Shown: positions 17,286 through 26,629, counted from the first letter of the stretch. The stretch: DNA of 64,000 nt from Acidovorax_G lacteus (GCF_039540375.1 NZ_BAABEX010000007.1:701647-765646), one strand, 5' to 3'. Notes: generated by a model from the letters alone, not told the origin. Translations and numbers: made by a program.

Positions 17286-18085
17286 CACTTCAGCCGCGCA
17301 AGTCGCTCGCGCGCAGCCGCTGCGGCCTCGGACTGCGGATAGGTCTTGATCAGCTCCTCCAACGTCTTGCGCGCACCGCGTGTGTCTTTGAGTTCCACTT
17401 GGCAGCTTGCAATCGACAAGGCCGCCTCGGGGGCTCTCGCATGCTGCGGGGCCTCCGAGAGCATCGCGCGGAACTGGGCCATGGACTCTTTGTAATCGCG
17501 GCTCGAAAAATGTGCATTGCCCATCCAGAACCGCACAGAGGGCACATAGCCGCTGCGTGGGTACTGTCGCAGGAACGCAGTGAACGCCTGCACCGACTCG
17601 CTCAAACGCCCTGCCCGGAACTGCGCCCATGCAGCGTCGTAATCACGCTTTTCGGCTGGGTCGGCCATGAATTCCTGACCGTCCACCGACACCTTGACAG
17701 GCTCGAACTGCCGCAGACGCTCGTCAACACCCTGCGCCATGTCCTTCTGGCGGCGCTGCAGCTCTGTCACCTCGCGCTGCAGTTGCTCGTTCAGTCCTCG
17801 CAGCTGCGCCTGCTCTGCGCGCAGGCCTTCAATCTGCGAGGCCAACTCCAGAAGGCTACGGCGCAACTGTGCCGACTCTTCCGCAGCGCGCCGAAGTTCT
17901 TCGGCGCTGCGCTGCTGCTGGGTCTGCAGCGCGTCAAAGCGCTGGCGCAACTCCAGGATGGCGCGCCGGGCGTCGCCATCCTCGAAGATGGCCGCGTGTC
18001 CGGGCAGAGCCAAGAGCAGAGCGGCCGCGAAAGCGCTGGCGCGAACGCTCCAGCGAGGGCATGCCTTCATGTGAACACTGCGCAT
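17285..18085 (-). CDS. cpoB: Cell division coordinator CpoB (YbgF), Tol-Pal accessory protein
   Basis: Periplasmic protein of 266 residues that couples outer-membrane constriction by Tol-Pal to peptidoglycan synthesis. It has an N-terminal signal (ASAFAAALLLALPGHA), a long Gln/Arg/Glu-rich coiled coil at about residues 40-120 used for trimerisation, and TPR repeats over the last ~120 residues (DYDAAWAQFRAGRLSESVQA; QVELKDTRGARKTLEELI). The start overlaps the pal stop as TGATG; an in-frame ATG five codons on is an alternative start. Confidence 0.93.
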   Translation of the reverse strand: MRSVHMKACPRWSVRASAFAAALLLALPGHAAIFEDGDARRAILELRQRFDALQTQQQRSAEELRRAAEESAQLRRSLLELASQIEGLRAEQAQLRGLNEQLQREVTELQRRQKDMAQGVDERLRQFEPVKVSVDGQEFMADPAEKRDYDAAWAQFRAGRLSESVQAFTAFLRQYPRSGYVPSVRFWMGNAHFSSRDYKESMAQFRAMLSEAPQHARAPEAALSIASCQVELKDTRGARKTLEELIKTYPQSEAAAAARERLARLK

Positions 18086-18627
18086 CAGCGGTACGACAAC
18101 TCAGTGCGTCGGTTTTGGGCGTGCGCGTCTTCGGTGCTGCCCTGAGCGGCCGGTTTTTCCTTGCCGAAACTGACCGCCTCCATCTGGCTTTCCGGCACGC
18201 CAAGTAGCGCCAGCGAACGCCGTACTGCCTCGGCACGCTTCTGTCCGAGTGCGAGGTTGTACTCACGACCGCCGCGCTCGTCGGTATGCCCCTCAATCAT
18301 GACTTTCCGCTGGCCGTTGCTGGCTTTGATGAAGCGGGAGTGCGATTCGATCAGGGACTGAAACTCAGGCTTGATGACGTAACTGTCGTAGTCGAAGTAC
18401 ACGATCCGTCCCACGCCTGCGGGGCCCATGGTGTCGCGCGACGAGGCACCCAGATCCACTCCAGCCACACCGCTCTGGCTCGAAGCGCCAGTATTGGCGC
18501 CTGCACCGGCCGCTGCCGCCGACGAAGCGTTTTTGTCTTCCACGGGCACGTCGTTGAGCTTGACGCCAGAGCTGCAGGCCGTCAGAGCGGCCACGATTGC
18601 GAGAGTGAGAGAGAGTCGTTTGATCAT
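18085..18627 (-). CDS. pal: Peptidoglycan-associated lipoprotein Pal
   Basis: Outer-membrane lipoprotein of 180 residues that anchors the outer membrane to peptidoglycan. The signal MIKRLSLTLAIVAALTACSS has lipobox LTAC, with Cys 18 to be lipidated. A low-complexity Ala/Gly/Ser linker follows (about residues 30-60), then an OmpA-like domain with VYFDYDSYVI, EGHTDERGGREYNLALGQ and RRTELSYR, which carry the diaminopimelate-binding Asp and Arg. It sits 49 bp after tolB and is coupled to cpoB. Confidence 0.96.
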   Translation of the reverse strand: MIKRLSLTLAIVAALTACSSGVKLNDVPVEDKNASSAAAAGAGANTGASSQSGVAGVDLGASSRDTMGPAGVGRIVYFDYDSYVIKPEFQSLIESHSRFIKASNGQRKVMIEGHTDERGGREYNLALGQKRAEAVRRSLALLGVPESQMEAVSFGKEKPAAQGSTEDAHAQNRRTELSYR

Positions 18628-18676
18628 GATGGTGTGAAGTTCCTTGAAGGCTTGAGATAGAAAGAAAACGAAAAGT

Positions 18677-19981
18677 TCACTGCTTTTGGAAAGGGCCCCA
18701 GTCGGGCTCGCGCAGGTCGCCGCCTTGTCCGGCAAGTCGTGTCTTGATGCGACCGTCAACCGTGGTGGTCATCAGCGCCTCCCGGCCTTGCTGCTGGGTC
18801 GCATAGACAATCAAGCGACTGTTGGGAGCGAAACTGGGGTTCTCATCGGCCGTGGTATCGGTAACGGCCGACACGGCTCCGGAGGCCAGATCCATGGCAT
18901 GCAGCTTGAAAGCTCCACCAATGCGCGAGATATAGGCCAGCCATTTGCCATCAGCACTCACGCTCGGAGAGATGTTGTAAGACCCCGAGAACGTCACCCG
19001 CTCGGCATTGCCACCCGCCACCGGCACACGGTAGATCTGCGGTGCGCCACCACGATCGCTCACAAAGTAGATCGTGCGCCCATCGCTCGAAAAAACAGGC
19101 TCGGTATCGATGCCACTGCTCTGCATCAGCCGGCGAGGCTCGCCCCCGCCAGCATCGATGGTGTAGAGCTGCGAGTTGCCGTCGCGGCTGAGCGTGACCG
19201 CGAGGGTGCGGCCGTCTGGAGACCACGCAGGAGCGCTGTTGGAACCTCTGAAGTTGGCGATCAGACGGCGCCTTCCCGTGGCCACTTCATGCACGTACAC
19301 CACGGGTTTGCGGGACTCGAAGGACACATAGGCCAGTTGGGCCCCGTTGGGCGACCACGCGGGAGAAATGATGGGCTCAGGACTGGTCAATGCAGACTGA
19401 GCGTTCTCACCGTCGGCATCGGCCACCCACAGGCTGTAGCGCGTTCCGTTCTTGGTGACGTAGGCGATCCGCGTCGAGAAAATGCCACGCTCTCCGGTGA
19501 GCTTTTCGTAGATGTAGTCGGCAATGCGATGTGCCACCAAACGCAGATCGGCCTGGGTGACCAGAAAACTCTGCCCTCCCAAGTCCGCGCCCTTGACCAC
19601 GTCCCACAACCGGAAACGGATGTCAAAACGACCGTCCGCCAATCGTGTGATGCTGCCAGTGGCCAGGGCGTCGGCGGTGCGCTGACGCCACAGCGCCAGG
19701 TCAGGACGCGAAGCTTCGTCCAGTTGCGACCCAGAGGTATCGACCGAGCGAAACTGCCCACTGCGCTCCAGATCGGCCTGCACGATGGCCGCGATTTTCT
19801 GAGGCGCGAGCGCGTCGCCACGAAAAGGCGCGATGGCCACGGGCAACTGGGTGAGGCCGACACCCGTCACCTCCATACGGAACTGCGCCAGCGCTGGTGC
19901 CGCCGGAACGCTGAGCAAAGAGGCGAGACAAAGGCGACGCGACGTGCGGGACCCGCCCGCGCCATGGTTTTCAATGGTCAT
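18677..19981 (-). CDS. tolB: Tol-Pal system translocation protein TolB
   Basis: Periplasmic 434-residue protein bridging Pal and TolA. An N-terminal export signal (SRRLCLASLLSVPAAPALA) is followed by the amino-terminal domain (VTGVGLTQLPVAIAPFRGD) and a six-bladed propeller made of repeats such as SPAWSPNGAQLAYVSFE, APAWSPDGRTLAVTLS, PVFSSDGRTIYFVSDR and SPSVSADGKWLAYISR. The start at 19981 places the signal at the N-terminus; the frame is open further upstream without similarity. tolQ, tolR and tolA are not present: the next gene upstream is msbA on the opposite strand, 155 bp away. Confidence 0.95.
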   Translation of the reverse strand: MTIENHGAGGSRTSRRLCLASLLSVPAAPALAQFRMEVTGVGLTQLPVAIAPFRGDALAPQKIAAIVQADLERSGQFRSVDTSGSQLDEASRPDLALWRQRTADALATGSITRLADGRFDIRFRLWDVVKGADLGGQSFLVTQADLRLVAHRIADYIYEKLTGERGIFSTRIAYVTKNGTRYSLWVADADGENAQSALTSPEPIISPAWSPNGAQLAYVSFESRKPVVYVHEVATGRRRLIANFRGSNSAPAWSPDGRTLAVTLSRDGNSQLYTIDAGGGEPRRLMQSSGIDTEPVFSSDGRTIYFVSDRGGAPQIYRVPVAGGNAERVTFSGSYNISPSVSADGKWLAYISRIGGAFKLHAMDLASGAVSAVTDTTADENPSFAPNSRLIVYATQQQGREALMTTTVDGRIKTRLAGQGGDLREPDWGPFQKQ

Positions 19982-20136
19982 AGAGAAAGCGGCTTCATGG
20001 AGGGCTGCGGCAACGCTGTGCATTCGCGCCGCCTGAAGGCCGTGAATGTTACACACTGGGTCAAAGTCCCTGTGACAAACTGTGCCGATCATGGTCCATG
20101 CCCACGGTGCAGGCGCCCCGTAGAATCGCAGCCGCC

Positions 20137-21987
20137 ATGGCCGATGCCCCCTCCTCCCCCGACACCACGGCCCCGGCCGCTCCACCCAGTACCCAGTCCA
20201 CTGCTGGTACGCCCACTTCCACCCTGCCCCTGCGCCAGCGGCTTCAACGGCTGATGGTGTACTTCGGCGGCCAGACTGCCGCATGGACCGTGGCCATCCT
20301 GGCCACGTTGATCGGTGCCGTCACGGAGCCAATGATTCCGGCGCTGCTGCAACCCTTGCTGGACCAGGGCTTCACACAGGGCACCCTGTCGCTCTGGTGG
20401 GTGCCAGCGGCCATCATCGGTGTGTTCCTAATCCGCGGCATTGCGCAGTTTGCAGGCCAGTACGCGTTGGCGCGCATTGCCAATGAAGGCATGCTCAGGC
20501 TGCGCAAAGAGCTCTTCCAGCGGGTACTGGCTGCCGACATGGGGCTCTTTACGAAGCAGTCTGCCAGTGCACTGTCGAATACCGTGGTGTACGAAGTGCA
20601 GACCGGCGCCAACCTCCTGGTGCAGGCCATGCTGGGCATCTCGCGTGACGGCTTTACGCTGATTGCGCTGCTGCTCTATCTGCTCTATCTCAACTGGCAG
20701 CTCACCCTGATCGTGGCAGCCGTGGTCCCAGGTGTGGCCTGGATCATGAAGACCCTGTCCAAGCGCCTATACCGCATCACCAAGACCAGCCAGGAGGCCA
20801 CGGACGCACTGGCCTATGTGGTGGAGGAAAACGTGCTGGCGCACCGCATGGTGCGACTGCACGGCGCAGAGGCTGCCCAGGCGACACGCTTTGACGGACT
20901 GAGCCGAACCCTGCGGCGACTGGCCATCAAGGCGACCATCGCCTCAGCGGCCATGACGCCCTTGACGCAGCTGTTGGCCGCCGGCGCGCTGTCGGCCGTG
21001 ATCTGCGTGGCGCTGTGGCAAAGCCGGCTGGGCACCGGCACGCAAGACGTCACGGTGGGTGGCTTCGTGGCGTTTATCACGGCCATGCTCATGCTTATTG
21101 CACCGATTCGCCGGCTGGCCGATGTGGCCAACCCGATTACACGCGGCGTCGCAGCGCTGGAACGGGGCCTGAACCTGATGGGTCAGACGGCGGCGGAACC
21201 GTCCGGCCCACACGCGCCGGGCCGAGCGCGCGGCCACATCGTGCTGGAAGGCGTTCAGGTCCAGTTCCGTGAAGACCACGGCAAAGCCCTCGACGGGGTG
21301 GACCTGCAGATCCAGCCGGGGGAAGTCGTGGCCCTGGTGGGGCCGTCGGGTGCAGGCAAGACAACGCTGGTGAACCTGCTGCCGCGGTTCCTGCTCCCCA
21401 ACGCCGGCACGGTGCAACTCGACGGCGTCTCGCTGGGCGACTGGAACCTGGCCGCGCTGCGCGCGCAGTTCGCCATGGTCAGCCAGGATGTGGTCATGTT
21501 CAACGACAGCATTGCTGCCAACGTGGCGCTTGGTGCGCAGCCTGACGAAGCCCGCGTGTGGCAATGCCTGGAAGCCGCCAACCTCGCACAGCATGTGCGG
21601 CAGCTCCCGCAAGGTATTCACACGGTGGTCGGGCACAACGCAGCGCAGCTCTCGGGTGGCCAGCGCCAGCGCTTGGCCATTGCCCGCGCGCTGTACAAGG
21701 ACGCGCCGGTGCTCATTCTGGACGAGGCCACTTCGGCGCTGGACACCGAGTCCGAGCGGCTCGTCCAGGATGCGCTGCAACGCCTGATGCAGGGCCGCAC
21801 GACGCTGGTGATTGCGCACCGGCTGTCCACCATCGAACACGCCGACCGTGTGGTGGTGATGGAGCGCGGGCGCATTGTCGAACAAGGCACCCACCACGCG
21901 CTGCTGGCGCTGGGAGGGCTCTATGCCCGCCTGCAGGCACGGCCAGCCGAGGCAGGGGCCGAAGAAGGCGTGGGCACGCAGACTTGA
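20137..21987 (+). CDS. msbA: MsbA-type lipid A flippase (ABC transporter)
   Basis: Half-size ABC exporter of 616 residues from the chosen start, predicted to flip lipid A-core across the inner membrane. A six-helix membrane domain spans about residues 40-320, then a nucleotide-binding domain with Walker A VALVGPSGAGKTTLVNLL, the signature LSGGQRQRLAIARAL and Walker B VLILDEATSALD. An alternative ATG at 20098 adds 13 residues. The N-terminal ~35 residues are Pro/Ala/Ser/Thr-rich. It diverges from tolB and converges with the ankyrin gene. The assignment to MsbA over another multidrug exporter is by resemblance. Confidence 0.88.
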   Translation: MADAPSSPDTTAPAAPPSTQSTAGTPTSTLPLRQRLQRLMVYFGGQTAAWTVAILATLIGAVTEPMIPALLQPLLDQGFTQGTLSLWWVPAAIIGVFLIRGIAQFAGQYALARIANEGMLRLRKELFQRVLAADMGLFTKQSASALSNTVVYEVQTGANLLVQAMLGISRDGFTLIALLLYLLYLNWQLTLIVAAVVPGVAWIMKTLSKRLYRITKTSQEATDALAYVVEENVLAHRMVRLHGAEAAQATRFDGLSRTLRRLAIKATIASAAMTPLTQLLAAGALSAVICVALWQSRLGTGTQDVTVGGFVAFITAMLMLIAPIRRLADVANPITRGVAALERGLNLMGQTAAEPSGPHAPGRARGHIVLEGVQVQFREDHGKALDGVDLQIQPGEVVALVGPSGAGKTTLVNLLPRFLLPNAGTVQLDGVSLGDWNLAALRAQFAMVSQDVVMFNDSIAANVALGAQPDEARVWQCLEAANLAQHVRQLPQGIHTVVGHNAAQLSGGQRQRLAIARALYKDAPVLILDEATSALDTESERLVQDALQRLMQGRTTLVIAHRLSTIEHADRVVVMERGRIVEQGTHHALLALGGLYARLQARPAEAGAEEGVGTQT

Positions 21988-22005
21988 GCGGCCGCGCAGC
22001 CCTGC

Positions 22006-22686
22006 CTACCACTGCCCGCGCTTGGGCTGCCGCTGCCGAATGGCCTCGACCACCATGTCGGCAATCGGCTGCCTGCTTGCACGCAGCGCGAAGTCGGCAG
22101 CCGTCAGCCCGAGCGCATTGCGCAGCGTCGGATCGGCGCCCTCCTGCAGCAGCAGGCGCACCGCTTCGGCCGTGCCATAGTGCGCGGCCATCATCAGCGG
22201 CGTGGTGCCATTGGGCGAAGCGGCGTCAATGTAGGCGTGGTGCTCGATCAGCAGCGCAATCAGCTCGGTCTGCTGGGCCGAGGTGCCCGTGGCTGCGTAG
22301 TGCAGAGGCGTCCAGCCCGTCTTGTTGACATCGGCATCGCGCGCGATCAGGGTGCGTGCCTCGGCCACATGGCCCTTGAGCGCTGCCATCATCAGAGGGC
22401 TCTCGCCGTTGCGGTTCAATGCGTTGACGTGGAGCATGCGAGAGGCCAGCAGCGCTTGCGCCGCCTTCAGCGCCCCGCCCTGCAGCGCCAAGGTGATGGC
22501 AACCTCGCCCTTGGGATCGCGGGTGTTGGGGTCAAAGCCGCGTCGCAGCAATGCCGCAATCGTGGGGGCGTCGTCCCGCTGAACCGCTACAAAAAAGTCC
22601 TCGTAAGACCCCGCGTGGGCCGGCAGTCCGAGGCCCATGCCCAGACACCAGACCAGGGCGTGTCGGCGGCTGATGGGGGCGCTCAT
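22006..22686 (-). CDS. Exported ankyrin-repeat protein
   Basis: A 226-residue protein with an N-terminal signal (SRRHALVWCLGMGLGLPAHA, twin-Arg-like) and about four to five ankyrin repeats over residues 30-215. Examples are DDAPTIAALLRRGFDPNTRD, NGESPLMMAALKGHVAEA, GWTPLHYAATG and NGTTPLMMAAHYGTAEAVRL. It probably works as a periplasmic protein-binding scaffold; the partner is unknown. Its start overlaps the tatD stop (ATGA), so it is coupled to tatD. Confidence 0.85.
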   Translation of the reverse strand: MSAPISRRHALVWCLGMGLGLPAHAGSYEDFFVAVQRDDAPTIAALLRRGFDPNTRDPKGEVAITLALQGGALKAAQALLASRMLHVNALNRNGESPLMMAALKGHVAEARTLIARDADVNKTGWTPLHYAATGTSAQQTELIALLIEHHAYIDAASPNGTTPLMMAAHYGTAEAVRLLLQEGADPTLRNALGLTAADFALRASRQPIADMVVEAIRQRQPKRGQW

Positions 22687-23489
22687 GCGGTCACTCCCGC
22701 AAAAAGTTGTTCGAAGTTGCGGCTTGTCACTTGCGCAATCTGTTCAAGCGGAACCCCACGCACATCGGCAAGCTGCTGCGCCACGTACGGCACGTAGGCG
22801 GGCGTGTTGACCTTGCCGCGATACGGCACGGGTGCCAGATAGGGGCTGTCGGTTTCGATCAGGATGCGGTCCTCTGGCACAAACGCTGCCACCTCGCGCA
22901 GCGCCTGCGCGCTCTTGAAGGTGACGATGCCGGAAAACGAGATGTAAAAACCCATGTCCAGCGCCTCACGCGCCACGTCCAGCGATTCGGTGAAGCAGTG
23001 AAAAACACCGCCCGCCTGGCCTTCGCGACCGTCCTCACCGTGCTCGCGCAGAATGGCCAACGTGTCGTCGGACGCGCTGCGGGTGTGAATCACCAGCGGC
23101 TTGCGCACGGTTTGCGCGGCCTCGATGTGGGTGCGAAAGCGGGTGCGTTGCCACTCAAGGTCGGCGATGCTGCGCCCGCCCTTGCGGTCTTCCATGCCGT
23201 AGTAGTCGAGTCCCGTCTCGCCCACCGCCACCACACGGGTCTGGCGCGCGCAGTCCACCAAACGCTCCAGGGTCGGCTCTTCTACGCCCTCGTTGTCGGG
23301 GTGAACACCCGCAGTCGCCCAAAAATTATCGTGCGCCAGCGCGAGCGCGTGCACCTCCGGAAACTCTTCCATCGTGGTGCAGATGCAAAGCGCCCGGTCG
23401 ACGCGCGCCTCGGCCATGGCGACCCGGATGGCGGGTAGCTGGCTGCGCAGTTCTTCGAAATTCAGGTGGCAATGCGAGTCGGTGAACAT
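22683..23489 (-). CDS. TatD-family metal-dependent hydrolase
   Basis: A 268-residue TIM-barrel hydrolase of the TatD/YcfH family, associated with DNase or RNase activity. Metal ligands are visible: SHCHLNFEE (His-x-His near residue 6), AVGETGLDYY (Glu), VIHTRSA (His), VFHCFTES (His) and LIETDSPYLAP (Asp). The start MFTDSHCHLN is the normal family N-terminus. It lies downstream of pilZ, holB and tmk on the same strand, the order I recall from Pseudomonas aeruginosa. Confidence 0.93.
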   Translation of the reverse strand: MFTDSHCHLNFEELRSQLPAIRVAMAEARVDRALCICTTMEEFPEVHALALAHDNFWATAGVHPDNEGVEEPTLERLVDCARQTRVVAVGETGLDYYGMEDRKGGRSIADLEWQRTRFRTHIEAAQTVRKPLVIHTRSASDDTLAILREHGEDGREGQAGGVFHCFTESLDVAREALDMGFYISFSGIVTFKSAQALREVAAFVPEDRILIETDSPYLAPVPYRGKVNTPAYVPYVAQQLADVRGVPLEQIAQVTSRNFEQLFAGVTA

Positions 23490-23553
23490 TGGGGGACCCC
23501 AAAACAAAAGGCCGACACCGCAGTCCGGGTCGGCCCGTCGGCAATCGAAGCGG

Positions 23554-23913
23554 TCAGATGGTCTGGGTCGGTCGGTCAGATCCGAGCGCCGTCCCGAGCA
23601 GTTCCTCGATCCGGACCTTGAGCTGGCGAGACTTTTCGTCTTTCGGAAACTGGATGCCCACCCCCTGCGTGCGGTTGCCCGACGCACGCGCCGGGGTCAC
23701 CCAGGCCACGCGGCCCGCCACCGGGTAGCGCTGCGTGTCCTCCGGCAGGGTCAGCAGCACATACACGTCGTCGCCCAGCCGGTACTCGCGCGGGGTGGGT
23801 ACAAAAATGCCGCCCTCGTTGAAGAACGGAATGTACGCCGCGTACAGTGCCGCCTTTTCTTTGATGGCGAGCTGCATCACGCTCGGGCGCGGGGTCGAAG
23901 AGGGTGTGCTCAT
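23554..23913 (-). CDS. pilZ: PilZ domain protein (type IV pilus PilZ type)
   Basis: A 119-residue single PilZ domain. ALYAAYIPFFNEGGIFVPT and YPVAGRVAWVTPA match the founding PilZ of P. aeruginosa, which supports type IV pilus assembly and does not bind cyclic di-GMP. Consistent with that type, the RxxxR motif of nucleotide-binding PilZ domains is absent. It sits between holB (11 bp) and tatD, as in Pseudomonas. Confidence 0.9.
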   Translation of the reverse strand: MSTPSSTPRPSVMQLAIKEKAALYAAYIPFFNEGGIFVPTPREYRLGDDVYVLLTLPEDTQRYPVAGRVAWVTPARASGNRTQGVGIQFPKDEKSRQLKVRIEELLGTALGSDRPTQTI

Positions 23914-23924
23914 GGTGGGGCCTG

Positions 23925-24926
23925 TCAGGCTCTGGAGTTTAGGGCGTTTCGCGCCTGGGCGACAAGCGCTTCGGCCATCAACCCGGCCTGGAACGGATGA
24001 TCGGCCGTGCGCGCCGCCTGCGCCAGGGCCTTGGACCAGCGCACCAGCGCGGGCAGTGCCGCACCCCGGGGCAGCGCATCGGGTGCAAAAAACCGCGGGG
24101 CAGCGCCCACAGCCACGGCCATGGCGTCGTGGCAGACCTTCTGCAGCAGAGCCACGGCCTGGGGCCCGCTCAGGTCGGCAAGCGCTGCCACTTCGCCCCG
24201 CTGCAAGGCCCGTGGCACCTGGGCCAGCGCTGCCGCCGCACCTGCGCTCTGCGCGAGGCGCAAGGCATCGTCCGGGCGCCCGCCAGCGGCCTGCAGCGCG
24301 GCCACCGCATCTGCGGCCGACACGCCTTGCGACTGCAGCCAGGCCTGCGCCTCATCGGCCTGGGGCCACTGCAGGGTGTGCGCAAGACAGCGGCTGCGGA
24401 TGGTGGGCAGCAACTGGTGCACGGCCTCGGTGGCCAGCACAAAGCGCACATCGCCTGCGGGCTCTTCCAGCGTCTTGAGCAGCGCGTTGGCCGCCACGGT
24501 GTTCATCTGCTCTGCGGGGTACACCAGCACGGCCTTGCCGCGGCCGCGGCCCGAGGTGCGCTGCGCAAACTCCACGGCATCGCGCAGCGCCTCGACGCGA
24601 ATTTCCTTGCTGGGCTTGCGTTTCTTGTCGTCCAGCTCGGCCTGGGCTTTCTCGGGCAGCGGCCAGCCCAGGGCGAGCATCTGCACCTCCGGCATGAGCA
24701 CGCACAGGTCGGTGTGCGTGCGCACCTCGATGCCATGGCAGCTCGGGCACTGGCCGCAGGCACCGCCCGGGCCGGGCTGGTCGCAAAGCCAGGCGCGCAC
24801 CAATTCGAGTGCCAGCGTGTACTGCCCAAGGCCCGAGGGCCCGTTCAGCAGCCAGGCGTGGCCCCGCTGGGCCAGCAGCTGGGCGCGCTGGCGCGCAATC
24901 CAGGGCGGGATCGAAGCCTCGCTCAT
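23925..24926 (-). CDS. holB: DNA polymerase III delta' subunit
   Basis: Clamp-loader subunit of 333 residues. The P-loop is degenerate (NGPSGLGQYTL), as expected for delta', which does not hydrolyse ATP. A zinc module follows with four Cys spaced as in the family (WLCDQ...GACGQCPSCHG, about residues 47-64). AANALLKTLEEP and SRCLAHTL correspond to the sensor-1 and SRC motifs. Its start overlaps the tmk stop by 4 bp (ATGA). Confidence 0.94.
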   Translation of the reverse strand: MSEASIPPWIARQRAQLLAQRGHAWLLNGPSGLGQYTLALELVRAWLCDQPGPGGACGQCPSCHGIEVRTHTDLCVLMPEVQMLALGWPLPEKAQAELDDKKRKPSKEIRVEALRDAVEFAQRTSGRGRGKAVLVYPAEQMNTVAANALLKTLEEPAGDVRFVLATEAVHQLLPTIRSRCLAHTLQWPQADEAQAWLQSQGVSAADAVAALQAAGGRPDDALRLAQSAGAAAALAQVPRALQRGEVAALADLSGPQAVALLQKVCHDAMAVAVGAAPRFFAPDALPRGAALPALVRWSKALAQAARTADHPFQAGLMAEALVAQARNALNSRA

Positions 24927-25600
24927 GCGAGCCCCTGGGGCGTGGGCACCATGATGGCCAACCAGCCCCGGCGCACCAGCTGCGCGGTGACCTGCTGCCA
25001 GACGCGGTGGCGGTCCTGCCCGGCGTCGATGCGCGCAAAGCGCTGCGGTGCGGCGGACGCGCGCGCCGCGTAGCCCTGGGCGACCCGCTCGAAGAACAGC
25101 GCAGGCTCTGCCTCAAACCGGTCGGGCGCGCGGGCATCGGCAAGGCGGGCTGCGGCCACATCGGCTGGCAGGTCGAACCACAGCGTCAGATCCGGCTCGC
25201 GCAGGCGGGACGGATCAGGCCCCAGCCCGCTCTGCACCATGCGCTCGAGCTGCGCGAGCTGCCCGAGGTCGAACCCCCGCCCTGCACCCTGGTAGGCAAA
25301 CGTGGCGTCGGTAAAGCGGTCGCACAGCACCACCTCGCCGCGTGCCAGCGCAGGCTCGATCACCTGCTGCAAATGGTCGCGCCGCGCCGCAAACACAAGC
25401 AGGGCCTCGGTCAGTGCGTCCATGGGCTGGTGCAGCACCAGCGCGCGCAGTTGCTCGGCGAGTGGGGTGCCGCCCGGCTCGCGTGTGACGACCACGGTAC
25501 GCCCCTGCGCACGGAACGCCTGGGCCAGGCCATCGAGGTGCGAGCTTTTGCCCGCGCCGTCGATGCCTTCGAGACTGATGAACAGGCCGGTACGTGACAT
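24923..25600 (-). CDS. tmk: Thymidylate kinase
   Basis: A 225-residue dTMP kinase making dTDP for DNA synthesis. The P-loop is LEGIDGAGKSSHLDGL (about residues 10-25), with DRFTDATFAYQGAGRG as the DR(Y/H/F) motif and TREPGGTPLAEQLR as the substrate-binding block. It overlaps holB and begins 9 bp after the mltG stop, forming mltG-tmk-holB-pilZ-tatD. Confidence 0.96.
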   Translation of the reverse strand: MSRTGLFISLEGIDGAGKSSHLDGLAQAFRAQGRTVVVTREPGGTPLAEQLRALVLHQPMDALTEALLVFAARRDHLQQVIEPALARGEVVLCDRFTDATFAYQGAGRGFDLGQLAQLERMVQSGLGPDPSRLREPDLTLWFDLPADVAAARLADARAPDRFEAEPALFFERVAQGYAARASAAPQRFARIDAGQDRHRVWQQVTAQLVRRGWLAIMVPTPQGLA

Positions 25601-25609
25601 GGGGCTCTT

Positions 25610-26629
25610 TCAAGGGGCACGCTGGTACTTGTTGACCGCGCGGTTGTGTTCGTCCAGCGTGGCGCTGAAATGGCTGCTGCCATCGCCGCGCGCCACAAAG
25701 TAGAACGCCCGCGTGGCCTCGGGCTGCACGGCCGCCAGCAAGGCCGCCTTGCCGGGCATGGCAATAGGCGTGGGCGGCAGGCCCGGGCGGGTGTACGTGT
25801 TCCAGGGGGTGTCGGTGGTCAGGTCGCGGCGGCGCAGGTTGCCGTCGAACTTCTCGCCCAGGCCGTAGATCACGGTCGGGTCGGTCTGCAGCAGCATGCC
25901 CTGGCGCAGGCGGTTGACGAACACGCCGGCAATCTGGCCGCGGTCTTGCGCGCGGCCAGTTTCCTTCTCGACGATGCTGGCCAGGATCAGCGCTTCATCG
26001 GCCGAGCGCAGCGGCAGGTCGGGCAGACGCTGGGCCCAGGCGGCTTCGAGGCGCTTGTCCATCGCATGCAGCGCGCGCCGCAGCACCGCCAGGTCGCTCG
26101 CGCCTTTGGCGTAGGTGTAGGTGTCGGGGAAGAAACGGCCTTCGGGATGCACGCCCGGGCGGCCCAGCCGCTCCATGATGGCGGCGTCGGCAAGCCCGGC
26201 GGTGTCGGGCTTGAGGCCTTCTTCCCGCGCCAGTGCCTGGCGCACCTGGCGGAAGGTCCAGCCCTCGACCAGCGTCACCGCCCGCAATGCCTCCTCGCCC
26301 CGCACCAGCTTCGACAGCAGCGCCCGGGGCGTGGTACCGGCCGGAATCTCGTAGTTGCCCGCCTTGATCTGCCGGTCTTGCCCCGACAGGCGGAACCACC
26401 AGTACAGCAGCCCCGGATGCACCTGCGCACCTGCGGCAGCAACGTCGCGCGCAATCGCGCGGGGCGAGGTGCCGGGCTCGATGGCCAGCTCCAGCGGCTC
26501 TGCAGCCTGTGTGATGGGCTGGTGCAGCCACCAGGCCACGGCACCCGCGGCGAGCAGGGCCATCACAACGATCCAAGCGAAGAAACGACGCACAACCCTG
26601 CTGCCTGTGTGTATGGAGCCGGCCATCAT
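25610..26629 (-). CDS. mltG: Endolytic murein transglycosylase MltG
   Basis: Inner-membrane enzyme of 339 residues that cuts nascent glycan strands and is thought to set their length. A single N-terminal membrane helix lies at about residues 17-34 (FFAWIVVMALLAAGAVAWWL), with the rest periplasmic. ASIVEKETGRAQDR holds the catalytic Glu and GMLLQTDPTVIYGL is the YceG signature. The frame opens with two Met codons; the start codon is only 9 bp from the divergent ygfZ start, so the promoters must overlap the opposite gene. Confidence 0.94.
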   Translation of the reverse strand: MMAGSIHTGSRVVRRFFAWIVVMALLAAGAVAWWLHQPITQAAEPLELAIEPGTSPRAIARDVAAAGAQVHPGLLYWWFRLSGQDRQIKAGNYEIPAGTTPRALLSKLVRGEEALRAVTLVEGWTFRQVRQALAREEGLKPDTAGLADAAIMERLGRPGVHPEGRFFPDTYTYAKGASDLAVLRRALHAMDKRLEAAWAQRLPDLPLRSADEALILASIVEKETGRAQDRGQIAGVFVNRLRQGMLLQTDPTVIYGLGEKFDGNLRRRDLTTDTPWNTYTRPGLPPTPIAMPGKAALLAAVQPEATRAFYFVARGDGSSHFSATLDEHNRAVNKYQRAP

